8,432 nucleotides of DNA from Chloracidobacterium sp. UBA7659 (GCA_002483395.1 DLHV01000127.1:12602-21033); one strand, 5' to 3'. Counted from the stretch's first letter, positions 1-6,213 are shown. A program made the numbers and translations. Notes: generated by a model not told the origin, from the letters alone.

Positions 1-402
1 TTTTTTCAACGCGTCGGATTTTAGGCGAAGATACTCTTCATAATCCGGGTTGATGTTCATCTCACGCGCTTTTTGGATCTTGTCGTAAGCGCTTGTGCCG
101 AGGTCCGTGCCCTTGTTGATAATGTAGACGACATCATCCGAAATCTTCTTGACGGCGGGTTCATCATCCTCCGACATCGCTTTTTTTAATTCTTCGCGTT
201 TGTCTTCGTTCTGTTCGTAAAGGACTTTTATCTGCTTTAGATCTTTGTTGGCGTCTTTGACGATCTCCGCGGCCTCGGCGGTTTCATCCGAGGGGCCGAG
301 AATATCTACACCGGAGCTTTTGCACGAAATTAAAAAAGCGGCTGTGGCCAGCATCAAGACCGCCGGGAACGCTCGTTTTAATTTTTTCGCTACCTCGATC
401 AT
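1..402 (-). CDS. Small putative lipoprotein, C-terminus cut by the window edge
   Basis: The reading frame is open from an ATG at 402 to the window edge, giving 134 residues. The N-terminus has basic residues (KKLKR), a hydrophobic stretch (about residues 11-26) and a lipobox ending LISC at Cys27, so it is probably a lipid-anchored envelope protein processed by signal peptidase II. The mature part is highly charged and predicted largely helical: an Asp/Glu/Lys-rich region at about 38-85, then a segment containing NKGTDLGTSAYDKIQKARE. I recognise no domain. An AAGGA lies only 2 nt before the ATG, closer than ideal, but no better in-frame start keeps the signal peptide. It follows the membrane-protein gene by 58 nt on the same strand, so co-transcription is plausible. 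The lipoprotein call is good; the function is unknown. Confidence 0.8.
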   Translation of the reverse strand, partial: MIEVAKKLKRAFPAVLMLATAAFLISCKSSGVDILGPSDETAEAAEIVKDANKDLKQIKVLYEQNEDKREELKKAMSEDDEPAVKKISDDVVYIINKGTDLGTSAYDKIQKAREMNINPDYEEYLRLKSDALKK

Positions 403-460
403 TATCCTTAATTTAGCATAATTTACGGGCAGAAGACGGTTATTTGTCTCGGAAGATCGA

Positions 461-1513
461 TCATCCGGCGATTCGGAAATTTGTGTTACTTTTACGCCGC
501 CATATAAAGCCGTCGAGGACGTAATGCGTCAATTGCGGCACGGCAAGCAGCGGGACGAGATATATTTTCAAAAACGTCCAATCCCAGTACGATCCAAAAA
601 GCCAGTTCTTTTCATGCCATACGCCGCGGTTCCAGAACATCTCCTCAAGATATGCGAGGGCCCAGAGCGAGGCGAGAAATATTATCCAATTTTGCGACAG
701 TGTACGGTAAACGCGGCCGGTCGCTTCTCGACGAGTCCTAGCGTAAAAATAGATGAGAGCGAAATACGGCACGCCGTGGATGATGACATTTGTCACCGTA
801 AATGCGTAATCCGAATTGAAAACGACGATGCCGACGTACCAGCAAATCGCGGTCGTCGCTATAACGATATCTTTGCCTTTGTTCAGAAAGCCTTTTGAGA
901 TATAGAGATAGATCGATTTGGCAAAATAGGCCGTCAGAGCAAGAACATAGATCGGAAACAAGACCGTTTCGACAAATTCTGGCAGCTCGAAAAAATCGTT
1001 CGCCACGAACCAGTTGAAATTTCGCGGCAGGCTCGTCATCCAGAACGCGAGAGGGTAAACCGTCGCAAGATAAACCGCCGCCGCGTCTATCCACCACGTC
1101 CAGCTTTCCGTCTCGCCGAGCTTTCTGCGGTACAACGCGACCCAGCCATACTGCTGCCTGACAAAATGAAAGACCGCAACAATCGCCAACCCCCGCCAGA
1201 AGGTCAGCTCGCCTTCGGAATACAATGCCACGCCGACCACATATCCAAAAACCGGGACGAGCAGATATAGCCAAAATCTCCGCTTGAACTCTTCGACATC
1301 AAAATAAACCCGAAAACTCGTCGACCAGACATGCGCAACATCGATCAGCAGCACCGCCGAAACCCACGTCCAATCCGGTGATTCGTCGTTCAATATTCCC
1401 AGCCGCCAGCCGAGGCCGAGGAGCAGCAAAGATACAATGGCACTTCCGAGAAAGACTGTTAGGTCTATGTTTCGGGAAAAGAGCCATCGGGATTCGATGT
1501 TTGCGGGTGTCAC
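461..1513 (-). CDS. Multi-pass inner-membrane protein of unknown function with intramembrane histidines
   Basis: 350 residues, with roughly ten predicted membrane-spanning segments (about 15-38, 47-70, 80-98, 105-124, 140-160, 182-205, 217-233, 238-258, 275-292, 313-337). It starts at GTG; no later Met would preserve the first four helices. The start codon overlaps the stop of hicB as GTGA, typical of translational coupling, and no strong Shine-Dalgarno is visible. Four histidines sit in or at the edge of helices within well-defined local motifs: H61 (LLIDVAHVW), H116 (FHFVRQQYGW), H246 (NVIIHGVPY) and H330 (LTHYVLDGFIW). D58 and D334 lie near two of them. A layout of buried His residues is what Brp/Blh-type carotenoid dioxygenases and other membrane di-iron or haem proteins show, but I do not see a diagnostic family signature. 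I therefore leave it unassigned. A 58-nt gap separates it from the lipoprotein gene downstream. Confidence 0.85.
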   Translation of the reverse strand: MTPANIESRWLFSRNIDLTVFLGSAIVSLLLLGLGWRLGILNDESPDWTWVSAVLLIDVAHVWSTSFRVYFDVEEFKRRFWLYLLVPVFGYVVGVALYSEGELTFWRGLAIVAVFHFVRQQYGWVALYRRKLGETESWTWWIDAAAVYLATVYPLAFWMTSLPRNFNWFVANDFFELPEFVETVLFPIYVLALTAYFAKSIYLYISKGFLNKGKDIVIATTAICWYVGIVVFNSDYAFTVTNVIIHGVPYFALIYFYARTRREATGRVYRTLSQNWIIFLASLWALAYLEEMFWNRGVWHEKNWLFGSYWDWTFLKIYLVPLLAVPQLTHYVLDGFIWRRKSNTNFRIAG

Positions 1514-1845
1514 ACTTTAACAGCAGATTCCAGTATTTCTTTTCCCCACTCGTTAATACTTTTACCTTTTCGCGCGGCGGCTTCGGCGATTTTTGCGTGG
1601 AGTTCGGACGGTAATCTAAATAGCACTTTGCCAGAATACAGTTTATTTGCCGCCTTACCGCTTCGTTGGCAGATCTCAATATGAAAATCAACGGCTTCCT
1701 TCATATCTTTCTTCAATTCGCGGACTGTTTTTCCTTCGAAGGTCACAATGTCCTCAATGCCGAGAAGTCTGCCAAAAAAAACCTCGTCATCAGCTGAATA
1801 TTCAACTCGAGCCTTAAAACCTTTGTATTCCATTAGATCACTCAT
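1510..1845 (-). CDS. hicB: HicB-family antitoxin
   Basis: 111 residues from ATG 1845. The N-terminal part (about residues 5-60: EYKGFKARVEYSADDEVFFG, then GIEDIVTFEGKTVRELKKDM) is the HicB partial RNase-H-like fold that binds and blocks HicA. The C-terminal part (about 72-108: LFRLPSELHAKIAEAAARKG, then SINEWGKEIL) is a ribbon-helix-helix DNA-binding domain, so the protein should also repress its own operon. A GGAG 7 nt upstream supports ATG 1845 over the GTG at 1848 and over the ATG at 1833. The start lies inside the end of hicA (8-nt overlap) and the stop overlaps the next gene's start (GTGA). Length and two-domain layout fit the HicB subgroup that carries a C-terminal ribbon-helix-helix. 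Family confidence is high; activity is untested. Confidence 0.9.
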   Translation of the reverse strand: MSDLMEYKGFKARVEYSADDEVFFGRLLGIEDIVTFEGKTVRELKKDMKEAVDFHIEICQRSGKAANKLYSGKVLFRLPSELHAKIAEAAARKGKSINEWGKEILESAVKV

Positions 1846-2104
1846 CACTTATCTCCAACTTGCTCAGGAAGTCGCGCAACGACTCGATATGATATTTTTT
1901 CGCTTCCTTTTGCGGATGCGGCCAGTGCGCTTCCCATTTCAATCCACTCGGCATCACAAAACCAACCTGCGAACCGCTGCCTTCGAACTTCGTTGCGCCT
2001 ATCGAAATCACCAGCTTTTCAATATCTGCAAATTTGATATTCGCCCGGGGGGGAACCGCAAAAACCGATTCGACCAATTTCATCTGTTTGCGGTTCGGTT
2101 TCAT
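1838..2104 (-). CDS. hicA: HicA-family toxin (putative mRNA interferase)
   Basis: 88 residues from ATG 2104. HicA proteins are small dsRBD-like ribonucleases that cleave mRNA and stop translation unless bound by HicB. The visible pattern is RKQMKLVESVF, then ADIEKLVISIGA, EGSGSQVGF, an AHWPHPQKEAKKY motif and a final IESLRDFL helix. This matches the HicA subgroup with a conserved [F/W]-x-PHP motif and a paired HicB of the type found next door. In this protein the usual GSHH-type catalytic histidine position reads GSQV, and the His residues are instead H60 and H63. The open frame extends upstream to 2251, but that part reads through the palindrome and fossil gene in a different frame and is not protein-like. 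No Shine-Dalgarno precedes ATG 2104; ATG 2083 is an alternative start. Toxin precedes antitoxin, as is usual for hicAB. Confidence 0.85.
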   Translation of the reverse strand: MKPNRKQMKLVESVFAVPPRANIKFADIEKLVISIGATKFEGSGSQVGFVMPSGLKWEAHWPHPQKEAKKYHIESLRDFLSKLEISDE

Positions 2105-2133
2105 ATGATAGCAAAAAGTGATAGCATTTTCAA
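2105..2133 (-). promoter_or_regulatory. Candidate hicAB promoter
   Basis: Reading on the minus strand, TTGAAA (2133-2128) and TATCAT (2110-2105) are separated by exactly 17 nt, a good match to a housekeeping-sigma promoter. The -10 box directly abuts the hicA ATG at 2104, so initiation about 7 nt downstream would fall inside the first codons. Either the transcript is read from ATG 2083, or ATG 2104 is used on longer transcripts coming from the oxidase gene. The assignment is by consensus only. Confidence 0.4.
2106..2126 (-). repeat. Tandem 8-bp direct repeat TGCTATCA, possible HicB operator
   Basis: On the minus strand TGCTATCA occurs twice (2126-2119 and 2113-2106), offset by 13 nt, with CTTTT between them. 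The copies lie in the spacer and -10 box of the candidate hicAB promoter. Ribbon-helix-helix repressors such as the HicB C-terminal domain commonly bind short repeated half-sites over their own promoter. The repeat is seen directly; the operator role is inference. Confidence 0.4.
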
Positions 2134-2200
2134 ATGATTTCCGCAGCAGCCCGCAGGCCGTGATAGAACGCCTCTTCGAACTATGCGATGCCGCTTGGTC
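2130..2200 (-). pseudogene. Fossil C-terminal fragment of a second amine oxidase copy
   Basis: Read on the minus strand this gives SGIA, a TAG stop, then FEEAFYHGLRAAAEII and a TGA stop (2132-2130). It matches the live oxidase C-terminus SGIA-L-FEEAFYHGLRAASEI almost residue for residue. About a dozen codons differ only at the third base (for example GAA/GAG, TAC/TAT, CAT/CAC, CTC/CTG), so the fragment came from a paralogue that diverged under selection on the protein before it was lost. It now has a TTG-to-TAG type nonsense change and a 1-nt deletion just before AGC. Homology ends at about 2200, a few bases from the palindromic element. Its stop lies 25 nt before hicA, so hicA once directly followed an oxidase gene. 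It is too short to be functional. Confidence 0.8.
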
Positions 2201-2203
2201 ATA

Positions 2204-2279
2204 CAGGCGGAAACACGAGCGGTAGCGAGTGTGCCTCTGCCGGGGGGGCACAATCCCTACCGCTCGTGTTTCTGCCCTG
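2204..2279. repeat. 76-bp REP-like palindromic element
   Basis: The left arm (2204-2225) and right arm (2257-2279) are reverse complements over about 22 bp, with one substitution and one 1-nt bulge; 16 consecutive bases pair perfectly (core GAGCGGTAG). The 31-nt centre contains a nested 6-bp stem, TGTGCC/GGCACA, around a G-rich loop. Size, nested structure and intergenic position resemble bacterial repetitive extragenic palindromes. The right arm reaches into the oxidase gene and encodes its last residues and stop. There is no T-run on either side, so it is not a classical intrinsic terminator, although such a stem could stall exonucleases or polymerase. Whether it is repeated elsewhere in the genome cannot be seen here. 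Confidence 0.8.
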
Positions 2280-3867
2280 ATATCTCACTAGCCGCGCGGA
2301 GGCCATGGTAGAAGGCTTCTTCGAACAATGCTATCCCGCTCAAATCGGTGTGAGCGAAATGGATGTTCCGATACGGCTGCATTGCTTTTTCGCGGACGCC
2401 GCTCCAAATAAAATTCGGCCGCGGGCTGATCATTGCGTGGCCCCAGCGCATTATATCAATTCTCTCCGTCAGCTCATAGATTTCCGGGTGAGCACGGGCC
2501 ATGTCGGTCAGGCAGACATCAGCCAGATCGCTCCATTCGTAATTAAATAATTTTGTGCGTCCGTTTTCCTCGTGGCACATTGGGTAATAGTACGTCCATA
2601 TAGTCGGGCCATAGTCGATGCCTTTTTGATGCGTTGCGTTTACGTATCCGAGCGACGGGCTTTCGTATAGAACGTTGTCCCACGCGAGCGGAAAATCCCT
2701 TGCGAAACGCGGTTTTGGCCGGTCTTTCAAGAAAAGGTTCGCGACGAACCAGGCGTTGTGCTGGAATTCGCTCGCCACAAACGGCGCATTTTCGGCAAAG
2801 CCTCGGATGGCATAAGGCGCGGTGAACATCGGCGATGCGAAGATGACTTTTTCGCAACGGAATCCGCGCAACTCGCCTCCGCTCAGTGAAATTAAATCGA
2901 CGCCTTTTTCGCCCGGGATGATCGAAACGACAGCGTGATCTTTGCGAACGCGGTCTTTTACTTTGTCGAAAAGATAATTGGCAAAACGGCCGTTTCCTTC
3001 GGGAAACGTGATAAACGACTGCGACTCGTCGCCGGTTTTGCGGACACGCGAGCAAAAATAAAACAATCCCGCCCAAGCGGATGTTTGATCGAGTTTCAAG
3101 CCGTAATCGTCGCGACACGCGTAATCGCAAAACCAGATCAATCGATCGGATGAAAAACCTTTTTGCCGCAGCCATTCGCCAAACGTGATCTTATCGAGCG
3201 CGGTTACTTCAGCATCATTCGAGCAATTTGCTGACGGCACGACAAAGGCGCGGCGTCCTTTCTCATCTTTCCAATCGACCCAATAATCGACCTGCTTTTG
3301 AAATTCGACGTACTGGCGTTTGTCTTCTTCACTTTCGCCGGTGTGCAGATAAAGCCCGTCGTACCAGCGGCCTTTGTAAAAGACGCGCTCTTCAGGATCA
3401 CGGCAGAGATATTGCTCCGGGATTATTCCGGGACTACCTTCGCCGCCGCCCTTAAGAATGAGCATTTCGCCGAGCAAGTTCCGGAGGTCGTGGTTTTCCT
3501 CAAAGGGCACTGGCAGGTAATGCGCTCCCCACGGATAGCTGACCGGCTGTCCCGCGCCGCTACGCGATGTGCCGCCGATCTCCTTTTCGAGCTCAAGCAA
3601 TACGAAGTCGTTGAAGCTCTGTTTAGATAGTTTCCACGCCGCCGACAAACCGGCAACACCACCGCCGATAATCGCGACTTTTACTTTTTGCCAATTATCA
3701 ACCGGAACTTCGAAACCGCGATTTTCTCTTAGGATATGTCCAAGCGTTGCGCTCTGACCGACGATTTCGCCTTCGGGAAATTGACGCGAAAAATGATCTC
3801 GGCACGCCGCCATCGCAAACGGTGCGCCCAGGAATGAGGTTAATAACTCTCGTCGGTTAAGTTTCAC
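2257..3867 (-). CDS. Exported FAD-dependent oxidoreductase, amine-oxidase/phytoene-desaturase-like
   Basis: 536 residues. An N-terminal twin-arginine-like motif (NRRELL) and short hydrophobic segment lead to a lipobox-like MAAC at Cys22, suggesting a folded, cofactor-loaded protein exported by Tat and lipid-anchored. The FAD-binding Rossmann motif is VKVAIIGGGVAGLSAAW (62-78), with the ribose-binding acidic end of strand 2 at LLELEKEIGGTSRSG (90-104). The C-terminal flavin-binding stretch TDLSGIALFEEAFYHGL lies at about 507-523. Together these define the flavin monoamine oxidase/desaturase superfamily; the substrate cannot be read from sequence. It starts at GTG 3867 with GGAGA nearly abutting it, a poor spacing, but no other start retains the signal. 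The last seven residues (SGQKHER) and the stop come from a palindromic repeat, so the original 3' end was replaced. The gene lies upstream of hicAB on the same strand. Confidence 0.85.
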   Translation of the reverse strand: MKLNRRELLTSFLGAPFAMAACRDHFSRQFPEGEIVGQSATLGHILRENRGFEVPVDNWQKVKVAIIGGGVAGLSAAWKLSKQSFNDFVLLELEKEIGGTSRSGAGQPVSYPWGAHYLPVPFEENHDLRNLLGEMLILKGGGEGSPGIIPEQYLCRDPEERVFYKGRWYDGLYLHTGESEEDKRQYVEFQKQVDYWVDWKDEKGRRAFVVPSANCSNDAEVTALDKITFGEWLRQKGFSSDRLIWFCDYACRDDYGLKLDQTSAWAGLFYFCSRVRKTGDESQSFITFPEGNGRFANYLFDKVKDRVRKDHAVVSIIPGEKGVDLISLSGGELRGFRCEKVIFASPMFTAPYAIRGFAENAPFVASEFQHNAWFVANLFLKDRPKPRFARDFPLAWDNVLYESPSLGYVNATHQKGIDYGPTIWTYYYPMCHEENGRTKLFNYEWSDLADVCLTDMARAHPEIYELTERIDIMRWGHAMISPRPNFIWSGVREKAMQPYRNIHFAHTDLSGIALFEEAFYHGLRAASEISGQKHER

Positions 3868-4054
3868 TCTCCGGAAAAAAGGAACCTATCTTGGGAAGAA
3901 ATTAAAGCGGAAGCTTTGGCAGCAAATGAATTGCTTACTAGAATTTCGACCCGACGCTCTCGTCAACTGTCGCCATCATCGCCGCGATCGTTTCCATCAC
4001 TTTCAGCTACATGTCCTCGGGCGCGGCAAAATCTAAAGCATCGGACGAGTCGCG
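3868..4054. other. Intergenic region between dehydratase and oxidase genes, possible gene relic
   Basis: 187 bp separating two minus-strand genes. No clear promoter or terminator stands out. On the minus strand, in frame with the dehydratase but after its stop, the sequence reads SDALDFAAPEDM, a TAG, then LKVMETIAAMMATVDESVGS and KF before a second stop at 3940-3938. This has a protein-like composition and could be the decayed end of a lost gene, but it is short and matches no family I recognise. Confidence 0.25.
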
Positions 4055-6037
4055 TTACTTTTCAACCAGGCCCAATTTAACCGGATGCGGGGGACGCTTG
4101 CCGTTTTCAAGCACTGCCTTTGGCTGTTGGCCTGTTTCTTCAACGGATATCGAGGCCTCGGGAAGTATCTGATTGAAAAGACCCCTCACTTGCTGGTCAT
4201 CGTTTTCTTCAACAGCTTTCTGAAAACCACTCAGTATCTGCAGCACTTCTTCCTTCGGATAAGTCGCAATCTTGCCGATAAAGATCTTCGGGTGATGAGT
4301 TTTCAAGAGGTTCTCGCCGGTTATTTCCAGTTCCTCAAATAGTTTTTCGCCCTTTCGCACACCGGTGAAAACGATATCGATGTCTTCGTACGGAGTCAGT
4401 CCAGAAAGGCGGATCATGTCCTCGGCAAGGTCGAGGATCATTATCGGTTCGCCCATATCGAGGATAAAGATCTCACCGCCGCTTCCCAGTGCGCCAGCCT
4501 GCAGCACAAGCTGCGACGCTTCGGGGATGGTCATGAAATAACGCGTCATCTCTTTGTCCGTAACAGTGATTGCTTCGCCTTTTTGGATTTGCTCGCGAAA
4601 TATCGGGACGACGGAGCCGGCCGAACCCAGCACGTTCCCAAATCGCACGGCCATGTAATTCGTGGCAAATACCTGATTCATCTCCTGTACGACGATCTCG
4701 GCGATACGCTTCGAAGCCCCCATTACGGACGTCGGATTAACTGCCTTGTCCGTCGATATCAAGACAAAATCATTGACACCGAATTCCCCTGCGAGTTTGC
4801 CGAGCAATCGAGTCGCAAAAATATTGTTCTTTACCGCTTCGATCGAGTTCATTTCCATCAACGACACGTGTTTATGGGCTGCCGCGTGGAAGATAACTTC
4901 CGGTTTGTAGCGTTCGAATATCTCCCGCATTCGCGGTTCATCGCCGACATCGGCGATTAAAGGAAGATAATCGACTCCTGACGTTTCTGTCGCCAACTCT
5001 CGTATGATATTAAAAAGAAGAAATTCCGAGCGCTCAACCAAAAGCAGGGATTTCGGCTGGTAACCGATAATTTGCCTCACCAATTCTGAACCGATCGATC
5101 CGCCGGCACCGGTGACCATTACGGTTTTTCCGGTCAGGAAATCATGAAGGTTTTCATCGTCTAGTTGGACAGGTTCTCGTCCCAGTAGGTCCTCGATCTG
5201 CACGTCGCGAATACGACTCACCGACACTCGGCCATGTGCGATCTCGTTCAAACTCGGGACGATCTGCGCCCTAACGGGAATTGCGGTGCAGACATCAAGT
5301 ATCCGGCGAATGTCTTTGCCCTGAGCTTGGTCAATCGCGATAACAACCTGTTTGATATCCATTTCGGCGACCAGATGCTGCAGATCTTGCGTTGTGCCAA
5401 GAACTTTAATACCGCTGACGCTTCCGCCTTTTTTCCGCGAATCGTCATCGACAAAACCGCGGATATCGAATTCCGCGTCGGCACGGCCACTCACTTCCTT
5501 AACGAGCGTCGCTCCCATTCGCCCGGCCCCGACAAGGAGTGCCGCCTTTCTTTTGACACGCCGTTTTATACCAAAAGACCTGTTTTTATCTCCTATCTCA
5601 TAAAAGAATCGCCGCAGAACCCGCAGTCCTAAAAGTGCGCCAAAACCCAACACCGTGTCGATCATGATCACTGAGATCGGCACCTGCCAGAGGTTAAAGT
5701 CCGTAAAGATCAACAGAAATCTGAGTGTAATAAGGATAGCACCGGACAGAAACGCCGCAGTCAGAAATACCTTAAGGTCCTCTATGCTGACGTACCGCCA
5801 CAGTATGGAGTATGCACCAACGAGAAATAGAGCCGAAAATTGAACAAGGACAACAAACGGAAGCTGTCTGAGAGCTATGTCGAGATATAGATCGGCTAAC
5901 TGAACGTTGATGGCAGGTAGATAGGCGAGAAAAAAAGCTACGGATAGAACGGCAATGTCCAACAAAAATTGTGTTGGCCGTCGCAAAAACCAAAGTTGTT
6001 CCGATAACGTTTTTTGATCGTCCACCTTATTAGGCAT
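4055..6037 (-). CDS. Membrane-anchored nucleotide-sugar 4,6-dehydratase, CapD/PglF type
   Basis: 660 residues. The N-terminus has four membrane segments (about 23-42, 58-80, 88-111, 118-139), followed by a first Rossmann-like domain with VGAGRMGATL (169-178). A short-chain dehydrogenase/reductase domain then carries the NAD-binding motif TGAGGSIG (309-316), HAAAHKHVSLME (384-395) and the catalytic motif STDKAVNPTSVMG (428-440). Asp430-Lys431 and Met439 replace the usual Tyr-x-x-x-Lys, as in PglF and other inverting or retaining UDP-GlcNAc C6 dehydratases; RFGNVLGSAGSVVPIF (465-480) is also typical. It should convert a UDP-activated sugar, probably UDP-GlcNAc, to a 4-keto-6-deoxy intermediate for surface polysaccharide or glycan synthesis at the inner membrane. 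The length is normal for the family. ATG 6037 lacks a clear Shine-Dalgarno. It is divergently paired with the polysaccharide export gene. The precise substrate and stereochemistry are not resolvable. Confidence 0.92.
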   Translation of the reverse strand: MPNKVDDQKTLSEQLWFLRRPTQFLLDIAVLSVAFFLAYLPAINVQLADLYLDIALRQLPFVVLVQFSALFLVGAYSILWRYVSIEDLKVFLTAAFLSGAILITLRFLLIFTDFNLWQVPISVIMIDTVLGFGALLGLRVLRRFFYEIGDKNRSFGIKRRVKRKAALLVGAGRMGATLVKEVSGRADAEFDIRGFVDDDSRKKGGSVSGIKVLGTTQDLQHLVAEMDIKQVVIAIDQAQGKDIRRILDVCTAIPVRAQIVPSLNEIAHGRVSVSRIRDVQIEDLLGREPVQLDDENLHDFLTGKTVMVTGAGGSIGSELVRQIIGYQPKSLLLVERSEFLLFNIIRELATETSGVDYLPLIADVGDEPRMREIFERYKPEVIFHAAAHKHVSLMEMNSIEAVKNNIFATRLLGKLAGEFGVNDFVLISTDKAVNPTSVMGASKRIAEIVVQEMNQVFATNYMAVRFGNVLGSAGSVVPIFREQIQKGEAITVTDKEMTRYFMTIPEASQLVLQAGALGSGGEIFILDMGEPIMILDLAEDMIRLSGLTPYEDIDIVFTGVRKGEKLFEELEITGENLLKTHHPKIFIGKIATYPKEEVLQILSGFQKAVEENDDQQVRGLFNQILPEASISVEETGQQPKAVLENGKRPPHPVKLGLVEK

Positions 6038-6064
6038 GAAAGCGAGAATACTACCCGTATCTCG

Positions 6065-6094
6065 AAATTACATCGGCCAAAGCGATACTGTCAA
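6065..6094 (-). promoter_or_regulatory. Candidate promoter of the dehydratase gene
   Basis: On the minus strand a perfect TTGACA (6094-6089) is followed after 18 nt by TAATTT (6070-6065), a weaker -10. The predicted start near 6058 leaves a leader of about 20 nt before ATG 6037, with no obvious ribosome-binding site. Consensus match only. Confidence 0.4.
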
Positions 6095-6161
6095 CAACAA
6101 ACCCTTGATAGACAAGGCATTTGCCGATTCGACATCGTCGGACAACGCGCCTGATAAAAGG

Positions 6162-6190
6162 TTGAATCAAAGGCGTTTGTGGGTTATTCT
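6162..6190 (+). promoter_or_regulatory. Candidate promoter of the polysaccharide export gene
   Basis: TTGAAT (6162-6167) and TATTCT (6185-6190) are separated by 17 nt, each matching 4 of 6 consensus positions. The predicted start near 6197 lies about 25 nt before ATG 6222. It supports the shorter start, because an ATG at 6036 would lie upstream of the transcript. The -35 box is about 70 bp from that of the divergent dehydratase promoter, so joint control by a regulator binding between them is possible. Confidence 0.35.
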
Positions 6191-6209
6191 TTTGCAGGCA
6201 TTGAATGGT

Positions 6210-6213
6210 GAGG
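6210..6213 (+). promoter_or_regulatory. Ribosome-binding site deciding the export gene start
   Basis: GAGG (within GGTGAGG) lies 8 nt before ATG 6222. The Met at 6222 begins a textbook signal peptide. The 62 codons upstream in the same frame are polar, not protein-like and overlap the divergent promoter region, so 6222 is preferred to 6036. Confidence 0.7.

Noticed and set aside
524..898. Plus-strand open frame opposite the membrane protein gene
   Set aside because: It lies wholly antisense to a gene with clear membrane-helix periodicity and has no recognisable domain or start signal.
2105..2251. N-terminal extension of the hicA frame by 49 codons
   Set aside because: The extension runs through the fossil oxidase tail in the wrong frame and through the palindrome, has no HicA-like content, and homologous HicA proteins start near the Met at 2104.
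2204..2279. Intrinsic transcription terminator for the oxidase gene
   Set aside because: The stem is strong but is not followed by a T-run on either strand, and the stop codon lies inside it. A REP-like element explains it better.
2543..3175. Long Arg-rich minus-strand frame inside the oxidase gene
   Set aside because: It is an alternative frame of the flavoenzyme with biased Arg/Ser composition, and the enzyme's own frame contains all family motifs.
3941..4090. Plus-strand hydrophobic reading (TVAIIAAIVSITFSYM) between the oxidase and dehydratase genes
   Set aside because: It has no start codon before the hydrophobic stretch and no ribosome-binding site, and it runs into the antisense of the dehydratase gene. 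The opposite strand offers a more protein-like reading.
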